From: Stenotrophomonas lacuserhaii
Lineage (GTDB): Bacteria > Pseudomonadota > Gammaproteobacteria > Xanthomonadales > Xanthomonadaceae
Direction of reading: 5' to 3'
Assembly: GCF_014836545.1 (NCBI RefSeq)
Contig: NZ_JACSQS010000001.1
Coordinates: forward strand, 1-64,000
DNA length: 64,000 nt
A program made the position numbers and the translations under genes. Positions 38,111 through 46,234 of the stretch are shown piece after piece; position 1 is the stretch's first letter, and the number at the start of each line of letters is the position of its first letter. Below the pieces are notes generated by a model. That model was not told where the DNA came from. It was given only the letters and a program-made list of their open reading frames with translations, and made no database searches.

Positions 38111-38545
38111 GTGTTCAAGAATATTCTTTTCGTGTGCGTGGGAAACATCTGCCGCAGCCCTTCGGCGGAGGTCATGCTGCGTGACCTGGTGGCCGGCAAG
38201 GGCATCGAGGTGTCTTCTGCGGGGCTGGGGGCGCTGGTCGACCATGGCGTCGACCCCACAGCACAGGCATTGCTGCTCGAGCACGGGCTGGATGGCAGCA
38301 GCCATCGTGGCCGGCAGATCAGTGGAAGCATCCTCGGGCAGGCTGATCTGGTATTGACGATGGAGCGCAAGCACGTCCGCCGCATCACCGAGATCGCACC
38401 GGAAGCCTCGGGAAAGACCTTCCTGCTGGGCAAGTGGCAGCAGGACCGTGAGATTCCCGATCCGTATCGTCAGCAGCGCGCAGCCTTCGAGCATGTGTAC
38501 AAGCTGATGGCCGAAGGCGTGCAGAGCTGGGTCAAGTACCTGTAG
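38111..38545 (+). CDS. Low-molecular-weight protein-tyrosine phosphatase (Wzb/Etp type)
   Basis: 144 residues. The P-loop CVGNICRS (Cys9) and the general-acid loop DPYR mark an active LMW-PTP. In group 1 and 4 capsule systems this enzyme removes phosphate from the tyrosine kinase Wzc/Etk. It starts at GTG, 69 bp after the initiating transferase. No BY-kinase gene is present in the window. Confidence 0.93.
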   Translation: MFKNILFVCVGNICRSPSAEVMLRDLVAGKGIEVSSAGLGALVDHGVDPTAQALLLEHGLDGSSHRGRQISGSILGQADLVLTMERKHVRRITEIAPEASGKTFLLGKWQQDREIPDPYRQQRAAFEHVYKLMAEGVQSWVKYL

Positions 38546-38567
38546 CGCGCGTGGGTGTGCCGCGGCA

Positions 38568-38587
38568 GTGCCGACCCTGGCCGGCAC
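38568..38587. terminator. Stem-loop between convergent genes (SMAG-like)
   Basis: GTGCCGACC and GGCCGGCAC pair with one mismatch around a short loop. It separates the phosphatase gene from the oppositely oriented yjbH-like gene and could terminate transcription from both sides. No T-run is present. Confidence 0.45.
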
Positions 38588-38596
38588 CTCACCCGG

Positions 38597-40804
38597 TCAG
38601 TCGGTGATCGACTTCAGGTTGTCATAGAAGAAGCGCTCGTCGCGCTCGCCGGTCACGTTGTACAGCGAGTACTTGCGTGACAGCATCGCGCCACCGTCGC
38701 GGATCAGTGGGTTCCAGTTGATCGCCGCACGCGCGCGGGTGGAGCGGGGCAGGACGTGGTCGAACGGGATGCTGAAGTAGAGCCCCTTGTCGAAGCTGCC
38801 TTCGCCGAAGTCCGCGGCCGACACATCGGTCTTGGTCGCGTACGCGCCCATGGTCACGCCGTTGTCGAACACGCGCGCGATGTTCACCGTTGCGCCGTAG
38901 TCGCCAGCCAGGTATCGGCCGACCGACATCGAGCCTACGATGCGTTCGCGCGCATCAAAGGCGTAGTACAGCGTGGCATGGCCGGTGGTCATGCGGTAAT
39001 CGCGCAGGCCCCAGTGCTGGTCGAAGTCGCGCTGCTGCACGCGGTTGATGTTCACCCCGACAGCCCAGGGCTGCTCCATCGGGCGGTAAAGCAGCTCACC
39101 ACCGACGCCGGCATACATCCATTCCAGGTAGCCGGCGTACGCCATGCCGTAGACATCGCGACCGAAGCGGTGGGCGAGGTTGAGCTGCAGGTTGGGCAGG
39201 GTCACGTCATTGTCGACCATGTAGCGACGCAGATCGGTACGCACGCGCGGCAGCCGGCTGGGCGCGTTGTACTTGAACTTGTCGTAGTTGTTCAACAGGT
39301 CCGCGCTCACCGTCCCGGTCAGCCACATGTCCGGGCGGAAGAAGAAGCTGCCCGAATAGTTCGCCGCAACCTGGTACAGGATGAAGCCGTCCGGGCCACC
39401 GAGATTCTGCCGGTAACCCAGGCTGAAGCCGCCGCCGTACGGGCTGTGCGGGGCGCGGTAGAGCACCTCGCGGTCCACTTCGGCAGGTGCCTGCAGATCG
39501 GTGCTGCGCCGCAGGACATCGTCCTCGACCGTGCCGTCCAGATTGCCCAACAGCGCATCACGCTTGACCGACATGTCCACGATCGGCATGCCCAGTCGGG
39601 TGGTGCGCAGGGTGTACCAATCGTAATCCTCGCCCGTGGTACTGGACAGGATACGGCCTGCCCGACCGAGGCCCTTGGCCGGACTGAAGTGGCGCACCTG
39701 GTAGCCGTCGACGAACAGTTCGCCGCCACGGCGGGAAATCTGGTCCACGCGGAAACCGGCGTTGTCGCGCAGCTGCGATGAAACGGTTGCCCAGTCGGGC
39801 TCCACCCCACCGGAAGCGCCGGTTGCAGGCCCGTCGGCGGCCAACGCGAGGGCAGGGGCCTGGCCGGCCTCGGCGCGCTGCGCGGCGGCTGCGGCCGGGT
39901 TGATCGGCGGGGGATCAAACGGCTTGGGCGCCGCGGATGCGCCGCCGGGATTGCCGCGCAGCGTAAGCGAGAACATCGCCGCGTCGCCGCGCTCCCACGC
40001 CGCCGTCAACTCGACGTTGCGGTTGGGAACGTAGACGAGGCCGACATTGATCGGTGTGCGCTGGGTCAGGTTGTTGTTGCGCGGTTCCCGCTTGTAGTCG
40101 TTGCCGTCGTATTCCACTTTCACCAGCAAGGCATCCCACGGCGTCTGGTAGGTAAGACCACCAAAGATGCCGACCGGGCCGCGGAACATGTTGCTGACGC
40201 CGAACTTGCCGGCCTGGACAATGGCGCTGGTGGCGATCGGACGGCGGTCCTTGAACCGGTCATCGATGATGCCCAACGGGTTGGAGAAGTCGCCACGGTT
40301 GCCCAGGTAGCCGGTCGCCAGGCCCAGCGAGGCGTCGACGGGGCCGAAGTTCTTGCTGGCCACCAGATATTCACTGGAGAAGAAGCCGGTGCCGCCGATG
40401 TCGCGCACGCCGAACGCTACGTCCGGCATCCAGCGCGATTCCTGCCACAGACGCAGCTTGAAATCGATCGACTTGTCCTTGTAGTTCTGGTCGCCGGCAA
40501 TGCTCGGACCATAACGGATATTGGACACGTTGATGTAGCGGAACGTTCCTTCGAGCCAGCTGAACGGCTGCAACGTGACGTTGTAGCGGCTGTAAGGGGA
40601 GTTGTGCGACGCGGTGAAGGCAATGTCGCCCGCGGTGTTCATGCGCGCAGTGGGGGTCTGCAGCAGCCCGCTGCCACCCCATTCGCTCGCGGTGACCGGC
40701 GGTGCCTGCTGCGCGTGAAGCGCGGTGGACAGGCACATCGCCAGCAGGCTCACGGCGAGGGTGGCGGGCCCACGGGCGGGCAGGAGTTTTGCGGAAACGG
40801 TCAT
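38597..40804 (-). CDS. gfcD: YjbH/GfcD-family outer-membrane exopolysaccharide protein
   Basis: 735 residues with a signal peptide (LAVSLLAMCLSTALHAQQ). The N-terminal WGGSGLLQTPTARM and repeated amphipathic beta strands (YNVTLQPFSWLEGTFRYINV) are typical of YjbH, a predicted outer-membrane barrel needed for group 4 capsule or yjb polysaccharide. The C-terminal half keeps strands of the second YjbH barrel. The ATG at 40804 overlaps the gfcC stop (TGATGA), so it is translationally coupled. It is the last gene of the gfc-like operon. Confidence 0.86.
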   Translation of the reverse strand: MTVSAKLLPARGPATLAVSLLAMCLSTALHAQQAPPVTASEWGGSGLLQTPTARMNTAGDIAFTASHNSPYSRYNVTLQPFSWLEGTFRYINVSNIRYGPSIAGDQNYKDKSIDFKLRLWQESRWMPDVAFGVRDIGGTGFFSSEYLVASKNFGPVDASLGLATGYLGNRGDFSNPLGIIDDRFKDRRPIATSAIVQAGKFGVSNMFRGPVGIFGGLTYQTPWDALLVKVEYDGNDYKREPRNNNLTQRTPINVGLVYVPNRNVELTAAWERGDAAMFSLTLRGNPGGASAAPKPFDPPPINPAAAAAQRAEAGQAPALALAADGPATGASGGVEPDWATVSSQLRDNAGFRVDQISRRGGELFVDGYQVRHFSPAKGLGRAGRILSSTTGEDYDWYTLRTTRLGMPIVDMSVKRDALLGNLDGTVEDDVLRRSTDLQAPAEVDREVLYRAPHSPYGGGFSLGYRQNLGGPDGFILYQVAANYSGSFFFRPDMWLTGTVSADLLNNYDKFKYNAPSRLPRVRTDLRRYMVDNDVTLPNLQLNLAHRFGRDVYGMAYAGYLEWMYAGVGGELLYRPMEQPWAVGVNINRVQQRDFDQHWGLRDYRMTTGHATLYYAFDARERIVGSMSVGRYLAGDYGATVNIARVFDNGVTMGAYATKTDVSAADFGEGSFDKGLYFSIPFDHVLPRSTRARAAINWNPLIRDGGAMLSRKYSLYNVTGERDERFFYDNLKSITD

Positions 40805-41574
40805 CAAGGATCGACAGGTTGCGTAGCGATGAACGAAGCAAAGTCTTCGTTGAAGGAGGTGTCGATGTGCTTCATCGCCGACTCGCGTACTGGCACGTAG
40901 ATCGTGCCGCCGGCGGCCACTGGCTGCGGATCGGCACGGTTCCACGCCGCAATGCCCAAGGCCTGCACCAGCCCGTCCGGCTGCACGACGTACAGCGTGT
41001 CCGGATCTGCGGCATCGGAAACAGGGCAGTGCGCCAGGTAGGCCTTTGCATCCTGCAGCGGCTGGTGGGGCAACGTGCAGGGCTGGATCACGGCGCCGAC
41101 GACGTGCACGGTCTGCGGGCGCAGCGGGATGATGATGCTGTCTCCCCGCCTGGCGACGGGATTGTTGGGCGGCTGCACCTGCATCAAGCGGCGATCCAGC
41201 ACCAGCCGCACGCGGCCGGTTGCCGGATGTGCTTCCAGCCACTCGTGCAGTAGTTCGCCTGCTGCCCGTACATCAAGGTTTTCATGCTGCGGCAACTGAC
41301 TCAGCGTATGCAGCAGGCCGGCGCGCTGGCGCAGCTGGTCCTGCCTTTCTTGTTCGCGCTGCAGGCTGCTGCCGAGCAGGTAGGCCGCAGCGCTGGGGCG
41401 CGCTGCGTTGAGCACGTCGGAGATGCGTCCACCCGCCTGCACCTGGACGGTACCGGATTCCTCGACCGCGCCCTGCACGCTGACTTCGGACACACCCGGG
41501 ACCGGTAATGCGGCCCACAGGGAGGAAGAGCAGGCCAGGAGTACAAGCGTCGCCGCACTGCGAAACATCATCAT
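40804..41574 (-). CDS. gfcC: GfcC/YjbG-family capsule biosynthesis protein
   Basis: 256 residues with a signal peptide (ATLVLLACSSSLWA). Two SLBB-like ubiquitin folds and a C-terminal helix are expected; VSVQGAVEESGTVQVQAGGRI and VHVVGAVIQPC fit the two SLBB-like parts. It is a periplasmic member of the polysaccharide export set. The start is one base from the gfcB stop. A Met-rich start (MMMFRS) leaves the exact first codon uncertain by one or two positions. Confidence 0.85.
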   Translation of the reverse strand: MMMFRSAATLVLLACSSSLWAALPVPGVSEVSVQGAVEESGTVQVQAGGRISDVLNAARPSAAAYLLGSSLQREQERQDQLRQRAGLLHTLSQLPQHENLDVRAAGELLHEWLEAHPATGRVRLVLDRRLMQVQPPNNPVARRGDSIIIPLRPQTVHVVGAVIQPCTLPHQPLQDAKAYLAHCPVSDAADPDTLYVVQPDGLVQALGIAAWNRADPQPVAAGGTIYVPVRESAMKHIDTSFNEDFASFIATQPVDP

Positions 41575-42264
41575 TCAGTCCTGCGCCGTGCGGTAGGGTT
41601 TGAGCTGGGTGAGTTCCACGGCATAGCCGGGCGCCAGGTGCTGGCGACTCTTCCAGATTAAACCGGTCGTCGCATCCGCCCAGTACAGGTTGGTGGCACC
41701 GATGCCCCCGCCTTGCAGCTGTTCTTCGAAACGCACCAGCTGCATCTGCCTGCCGAGGATTTCCACCTTGTCCGTGCCGTGTCGGGTCAGCGTCCCGGTG
41801 ACCGGCACCGACACCGCATAGGCGGGGGTTGCGTCGTACTGGCGCTGCACCTTCACCGGCGTGGTGACCTTGGCGAGGTCGTGGAACGGCGAATCGCCGA
41901 CGATGCGGGTGGCGATCTGTCGACCGTTGCCGGACGTCGAGGTCACCAGGCCATCGCGGTCCAGGTGGAACACCGCTTCCCTTCCTGCATACCAGACCTG
42001 CTGCCCATCATCGACATAGCCGAGCACCATGACGGCGCTCATGTCCGGGGCGCGCAGCTGGATCTGCGGATAGCGGTTGGCGGCGACCTGTACGGGCGTG
42101 GCTTCAACATCACGGTTGAAAAGCAGCCGGAACGAATCGCTGGTGGAGCGACTGGCCGATGTACAGGCGGCCAGCGCGAATACCAGCGAAGATCCGGCGA
42201 CAAGCGGTCGGATGGCGCGCCAGCTGCGGCAGGCAGCGCGCTGCGAGGCCTTACGGGCCATCAT
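41575..42264 (-). CDS. gfcB: GfcB/YjbF-family lipoprotein
   Basis: 229 residues. The lipobox is LVFALAAC near residue 35, giving an outer-membrane lipoprotein of the YjbF family (YPQIQLRAPDMSAVMVLGYV, then the VTTPVKVQRQYD segment). Two consecutive ATGs (42264, 42261) precede a basic N-terminus. The gene lies between the wza-like gene and gfcC with no more than a one-base gap on either side. Confidence 0.85.
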   Translation of the reverse strand: MMARKASQRAACRSWRAIRPLVAGSSLVFALAACTSASRSTSDSFRLLFNRDVEATPVQVAANRYPQIQLRAPDMSAVMVLGYVDDGQQVWYAGREAVFHLDRDGLVTSTSGNGRQIATRIVGDSPFHDLAKVTTPVKVQRQYDATPAYAVSVPVTGTLTRHGTDKVEILGRQMQLVRFEEQLQGGGIGATNLYWADATTGLIWKSRQHLAPGYAVELTQLKPYRTAQD

Positions 42265-42265
42265 G

Positions 42266-43375
42266 TCAGTTGCTTCCGACTTCGTTTTCCGTCCGCGCGG
42301 CGGTGTACAGGATGCTGGTGAACGGCAGCAGCTGGTTGACGAAGCGGTTCCAACGGGTGACGCCGGCTGCACCGACGAAGACGACGTCACCGGGCTGCAG
42401 CATGAACTGGCTGGCCACGGCAAAGGCGGTCGGCGAGCGCGCTTCGAGCTGGTAGACCATCGACGGCTCGGCGATCAGGTCCTTCGCGCCCCGGATCACG
42501 TAGACCGAATTGCCGCTGGCGGTGGCCTGCGTGATGCCACGCGCACGTCCGAGAGCCTGGTTCAGCGACACATCGCCGGTACGAAAACTGTAGGCGCCGG
42601 GCAGGTTAACTTCGCCAACGACGAAGATTTCCTTGCGGTCCAGGTACGGCACGAAGATCGAGTCCCCGTCCTTCAGGTAAAGCTGGCGCCCGCCGTATTG
42701 ATTGGCCAGCGTCTCCAGATTGATCGTATAGGTCACCCCGGCACGGCTGAGGCGCACGCCAGACAAGTCGGCCTGGCTGGCATTGAGGCCGCCCTGACTG
42801 ATCGCGTCGGAGAGTGTCAACGGAGACGTACCCAGTGACAGCGGCGTCGAGCGCTCGGCTGCACCGGTGATCCATACCCGCTGGCTGCCGTAGGTCAGCA
42901 CGGAGACGTCGACCTGCGGGGATTCAATGTACTTGGCGAGCCTTTGGGTGATCTCTTCGCGCAGCTGGACCGGCGTCCTGCCCTGTGCGTTGATCTTGCC
43001 GATGTAGGGGTAGAACATCGAACCGTCGCTCTGCACCAGCCGGCCAGCCAGATTGCCCTGCTGCTGCGAGCCGGCAGGCACCGTCAATTCCGGATGGTCC
43101 CACACCGTCACATACAGTACGTCGCCGATGCCTACCTGGTATTCCTGCGGCTGGTAGTCGAAAAGCTCTGCGGGCAGCACCTTCCCGGCCTGCGTTGCCC
43201 GGTCCATAGCGATCAGCTTGGGGGTGATGGTGGCCATTTCGAGGCGACCATCGTCGCTCTGCGTGGAGTGCGAGACATCGCCCTGCCGCAGGTGCTGGCC
43301 CGGCGCCAGCAGGCAGCCGGACAAGGTGGCAGACGCGACAAGGGCGACAGCAACGCAGGAGAGCTTGGTTTTCAT
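42266..43375 (-). CDS. gfcE: Wza/GfcE-type polysaccharide export lipoprotein
   Basis: 369 residues. The lipobox is ATLSGC near residue 20. A poly-export domain follows (YQVGIGDVLYVTVWDHPEL) and then SLBB domains (VWITGAAERSTPLSLGTSPL; FVVGEVNLPGAYSFRTGDVS). A final segment (WNRFVNQLLPF) can form the amphipathic barrel helix of Wza. It would be the outer-membrane channel for the capsule or exopolysaccharide. It starts at the ATG just after the terminator hairpin of the preceding small gene, so some read-through or a separate promoter is needed. Confidence 0.92.
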   Translation of the reverse strand: MKTKLSCVAVALVASATLSGCLLAPGQHLRQGDVSHSTQSDDGRLEMATITPKLIAMDRATQAGKVLPAELFDYQPQEYQVGIGDVLYVTVWDHPELTVPAGSQQQGNLAGRLVQSDGSMFYPYIGKINAQGRTPVQLREEITQRLAKYIESPQVDVSVLTYGSQRVWITGAAERSTPLSLGTSPLTLSDAISQGGLNASQADLSGVRLSRAGVTYTINLETLANQYGGRQLYLKDGDSIFVPYLDRKEIFVVGEVNLPGAYSFRTGDVSLNQALGRARGITQATASGNSVYVIRGAKDLIAEPSMVYQLEARSPTAFAVASQFMLQPGDVVFVGAAGVTRWNRFVNQLLPFTSILYTAARTENEVGSN

Positions 43376-43398
43376 GGATCTATCTGGTTCCAGCAGGC

Positions 43399-43433
43399 AA
43401 AAAAAACCCTCGCCAAGCATTGCCCGGCGAGGG
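43399..43433 (-). terminator. Intrinsic terminator after the gfcA-like gene
   Basis: On the minus strand an 8-bp CCCTCGCC/GGCGAGGG stem with an 11-base loop is followed by eight T residues. It lies between the small glycine-rich gene and gfcE, and would attenuate transcription into the export genes. Confidence 0.88.
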
Positions 43434-43456
43434 CTGGGATTCAAGCGGGCTGCGGA

Positions 43457-43792
43457 TCAGCCGCCAGTGCCACCGGTACCGCCAGTGCCACCGGTGCCGC
43501 CAGTGCCACCCGTACCGCCGGTGCCACCACCGCCGTCGCCGCCACCACCGCCACCGCCGCCGCCTGCGTCATCCTCACCGCTGGAGCTGTCGCCGCCAAC
43601 GCTGTAGAGAACGGCTGCGGTCGCAACAGCCGCCACAGCGGTGCTGGCGATGGCAACGGTCGAATAACCCGTTGCTTCGGCGCCTGCGACTTCCGCGCTG
43701 GTGGTGGTCGAGGACTGCTGAACCTGAGCATCCTGAGCCAGGACGGGGGAAGACAGGCCAACGAGGGCCAGTACTGCAAAGATCTTCTTCAT
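43457..43792 (-). CDS. Small secreted Gly/Thr-repeat protein (GfcA-like position)
   Basis: 111 residues. A signal peptide (KKIFAVLALVGLSSPVLAQ) is followed by an Ala/Thr-rich section with a hydrophobic stretch (VAIASTAVAAVATAAVLYSV), an acidic patch, and a tail of glycines and GGT units. E. coli gfcA, the first gene of the group 4 capsule operon, is likewise a small Thr-rich inner-membrane protein, and this gene occupies the same position. Sequence identity to it is not claimed. The gene has its own promoter-like TTGACA and a strong terminator, so it may be expressed far above the genes after it. Confidence 0.75.
   Translation of the reverse strand: MKKIFAVLALVGLSSPVLAQDAQVQQSSTTTSAEVAGAEATGYSTVAIASTAVAAVATAAVLYSVGGDSSSGEDDAGGGGGGGGGDGGGGTGGTGGTGGTGGTGGTGGTGG
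43463..43531. repeat. 18-bp tandem repeat in the Gly-rich gene
   Basis: Nearly four copies of GCCAGTGCCACCGGTACC encode the GGT tail. In-frame gain or loss of units would change tail length only. Confidence 0.8.
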
Positions 43793-43836
43793 AAAACGGG
43801 GTCTCCTACTCCGTCTGGGGGGATTTGAACACCCCT

Positions 43837-43865
43837 ATGGTCAGGGCATGCGCGAGTGCTGTCAA
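43837..43865 (-). promoter_or_regulatory. Promoter of the gfcA-like gene
   Basis: On the minus strand an exact TTGACA -35 (43860-43865) and a weak GACCAT -10 (43837-43842) are separated by 17 bp. The start codon lies about 40 bp further, after an AGGAG site. Confidence 0.55.
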
Positions 43866-43886
43866 GGCAATCACGACATGAAAGGC

Positions 43887-44519
43887 CTATGGCGTCAGCA
43901 TTTTACGTTGCAATGTGACGGATTTCTCATGCAGCGCGCTTCGCGCGTAGGCTTTCTTCGCTCCTGACAGCGCGGTGGCCAAACGCACCACGGCCTCGTG
44001 CGTCGTTGCCTGGGGAAAAACAGCCGGCATGAACGCGCCCGCGAAGAGTGCCGCTGCAAGCCACCCGGGCGATGCGAGGGCGGTCGGGTCCAGGCGCCGT
44101 AGGGTCCATGCGGCAGCCAGCGAGCCGAGCAGCCATCCACTCGTCACTTCCGACCAGGAATGCGCGTTCAGCGGAAGGCGCGAGTAGGCGATTGCGGCTG
44201 CCAACAGCAGGCCGCCCGCGCTGGCCCAGCACGCGCCGCGCCTTGGCAGGCAAACGGCCAGCAGCACGGGCCAGATCGCGGCAGACATGGCCGCATGGCC
44301 GCTGACGCCGGTGAAATCCAGGCGCGCCGAACCGATGCCCCAGCCGAGGAAGGCCAGTTTGGAGGCCAGCACGATAGCGCCGATGATGCACAGCATGAGC
44401 ATCCACCGCAGATGCCAGCGGCTGCGCCGACGCCAGCCCATGACGATCAGGACCAGCGCTGCCGGTACGAGCAGGCGGCTGTCACCTAGGATTGAAAGGA
44501 GGTGCCACGTGGACGGCAT
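43887..44519 (-). CDS. PAP2-superfamily membrane phosphatase
   Basis: 210 residues with five or six hydrophobic helices. The PAP2 motifs are KLAFLGWGIGSAR, SGHA and RLPLNAHSWSEVTSGW, with the catalytic histidines. Such enzymes dephosphorylate lipid phosphates, including undecaprenyl pyrophosphate, which would fit its place beside polysaccharide genes. It is on the same strand as, and directly upstream of, the gfcA-like gene. Confidence 0.85.
   Translation of the reverse strand: MPSTWHLLSILGDSRLLVPAALVLIVMGWRRRSRWHLRWMLMLCIIGAIVLASKLAFLGWGIGSARLDFTGVSGHAAMSAAIWPVLLAVCLPRRGACWASAGGLLLAAAIAYSRLPLNAHSWSEVTSGWLLGSLAAAWTLRRLDPTALASPGWLAAALFAGAFMPAVFPQATTHEAVVRLATALSGAKKAYARSALHEKSVTLQRKMLTP
43914..43929 (-). 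promoter_or_regulatory. Possible Clp/CRP-type site upstream of the gfc operon
   Basis: TGTGA-CGGATT-TCTCA matches the CRP/Clp consensus at nine of ten positions. It lies inside the 3' end of the PAP2 gene, centred about 92 bp upstream of the start predicted from the TTGACA promoter, a distance compatible with class I activation. A single site inside a gene can arise by chance. Confidence 0.35.
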
Positions 44520-44641
44520 GCAGGGGGAGGGACCGGATAGGGGGGGGACAGAATACGGCGCAGTTGCACCGCCCAGCTGACCATAGCCCTTACGTGGTAG
44601 TCCTGCGTGCGCTCAGGCTGTATCCTTCACACCCTCGATCT

Positions 44642-44718
44642 GGCCCCGTAGCTCAGCTGGATAGAGCGTCCCCCTCCTAAGGGGAAGGTCGCCCGTTCGA
44701 ATCGGGCCGGGGTCACCA
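44642..44718 (+). tRNA. tRNA-Arg (anticodon CCT)
   Basis: A 77-base cloverleaf. The acceptor is GGCCCCG with CGGGGTC. The anticodon loop CTCCTAA reads CCT (Arg, AGG codon). The T arm GCCCG-TTCGAAT-CGGGC is followed by an encoded ACCA end. No integrase or duplicated 3' end is seen nearby. Confidence 0.97.
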
Positions 44719-44799
44719 GAATCAATGGGTTGGAAAACTTCCCCACAGATCCGCCGCATCGACGCCAACCACTGCCGCTGATTCCGCGCGCAGCCGGGC

Positions 44800-45036
44800 T
44801 CAGCCGTCCACCGGCTTGAACACCCGTACCGGCGAGGCAGGGCTGCGCTTCAGCGCGGCACCCTCGCGCGTCGGGCGTGGACACAACGCGCCGCTGCAGT
44901 TCGGGCAGCGCCCGCCCAGACGTCCCTGCGCGCAGGCGGTGCAGAATGTGCATTCGAACGAGCAGATCCACGCGCCGGTCGACACTGCGGGCAGGTCGGT
45001 GTCGCAGCATTCGCAGCCAGGACGCATCTGCAACAT
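44800..45036 (-). CDS. DUF1272-domain cysteine-rich protein
   Basis: 78 residues. LQMRPGCECCDTDLP, ICSFECTFCTACAQG and GRCPNCSGAL give four CxxC/CC pairs, the DUF1272 pattern of a small zinc-binding protein. Function unknown. The ATG at 45036 matches the family start; longer readings do not. Confidence 0.88.
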   Translation of the reverse strand: MLQMRPGCECCDTDLPAVSTGAWICSFECTFCTACAQGRLGGRCPNCSGALCPRPTREGAALKRSPASPVRVFKPVDG

Positions 45037-45174
45037 GGGCTGGGCCCGGAACAAGAACACAGCGCCAGCGTAGCGCCCGGCCGCCGTGGTTCCAGCGCCA
45101 TCCGGCGCCAACGAACGTTTTACACAGCAGGAAGAAGCACTGGATACAGTGCGCGATCACTCAGGGGATTGGCC

Positions 45175-46203
45175 ATGCAGCACCGACGTAACGGGCACTG
45201 GATCAGGTGCGGCATCACCCTTGCGGCGCTGCTGCTGGCACCGCTCGCCGTCGCCGCGCAGGCCATGACGGCAGAAGGACCGGTGGTCGACATGGCGGCC
45301 GTGCAGGTCACCGGCGAGCAGCCCGGTCCGGGGCTGTGGAAGGTGAGCAACGCGCAGGGCCACGTGCTGTGGCTGCTGGGTACGGTGGCGCCGTTGCCGG
45401 CCGGCGTGACCTGGCGTTCGGACCAGGTGCAGCAGGTGATCGCCACCTCCGACCACGTGCTCGGTCCGCCTGGCTGGACACCGGACGTCAAGCTCGGCCT
45501 GCTGCGCGGCCTTACCCTGCTGCCTTTGGCGATGAAGACCGCCAGGGATCCGCAGGGGCGCACCCTGCAGCAGATCGTGGCGCCGGAAACCTACGCGCGC
45601 TGGCTGGGCTTGAAGGCCACCTATCTTGGCCGCGATGGCGGGGTGGAAAAGAAGCGCCCGATGATCGCTTCGGGCGAGCTGTACATGGCCTTCCTCAAGC
45701 GCCAGTGCCTGCGCGATAGCGGGCAGGTGACCGAAGCCCTTGAACGTGCCTACAAGGCCAACAAGCTGGAGCCGGAAGAGGCGCGGGTGAAGCTTCCCAT
45801 CGCCGATGCGCGGGGCGCCCTGAAGGAATTGCAGGGCACCGAAGTCGACGACCGTGCCTGCTTCGAACGCACCCTGGATACGGTCGAATTCCAGGCCCCG
45901 GTGCTGCGCGAGCGTGCCAACGCATGGGCATCGGGGGACATCGGGGCCCTGCGCCGGCTGGCCGTGATGTCCATGGCGCGCACCTGCCGGGACGTGGTGC
46001 AGGATTCGGCGTTCGCGCGCAGCCGCGGTTGGAACGACTTGCCGCAGCAGGCGCGCACGCAGTGGGTGGGCCTGGCCGACAAGGCGCTGGCCCAGCACGC
46101 CAGCACGTTCTCCACGGTACCGGTCAGCCTGCTGCTGGGCCCGGAGGATTACCTCGGTGCGTTGCGCGCACGCGGCTATGAGATCGAGCCGCCGCCGGAA
46201 TGA
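45175..46203 (+). CDS. TraB/GumN-family protein
   Basis: 342 residues with a signal peptide (TLAALLLAPLAVAAQA). The GLWKVSNAQGHVLWLLGTV segment is the TraB/GumN family hallmark (PF01963). Xanthomonas GumN belongs here but is not essential for xanthan. The catalytic-type glutamate of the eukaryotic Tiki relatives lies in the later GEL segment, but activity is not established. The start has AGGGGA 7 bases upstream. It is transcribed alone, towards the sensor kinase gene. Confidence 0.84.
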   Translation: MQHRRNGHWIRCGITLAALLLAPLAVAAQAMTAEGPVVDMAAVQVTGEQPGPGLWKVSNAQGHVLWLLGTVAPLPAGVTWRSDQVQQVIATSDHVLGPPGWTPDVKLGLLRGLTLLPLAMKTARDPQGRTLQQIVAPETYARWLGLKATYLGRDGGVEKKRPMIASGELYMAFLKRQCLRDSGQVTEALERAYKANKLEPEEARVKLPIADARGALKELQGTEVDDRACFERTLDTVEFQAPVLRERANAWASGDIGALRRLAVMSMARTCRDVVQDSAFARSRGWNDLPQQARTQWVGLADKALAQHASTFSTVPVSLLLGPEDYLGALRARGYEIEPPPE

Positions 46204-46234
46204 GTGCTGGCGCTGGGACTGACGCGCGTACAGC

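Noticed and set aside
43815-43840. tRNA T-arm-like sequence (GTTCAAAT flanked by G and C runs, minus strand)
   Set aside because: The stem has a mismatch and no anticodon or acceptor partner can be found; it lies in the 5' region of the gfcA-like gene. Probably chance.
44642-44718. tRNA-Arg as an integration site for an island
   Set aside because: No integrase, no duplicate of the tRNA 3' end and no composition change was seen beside it.
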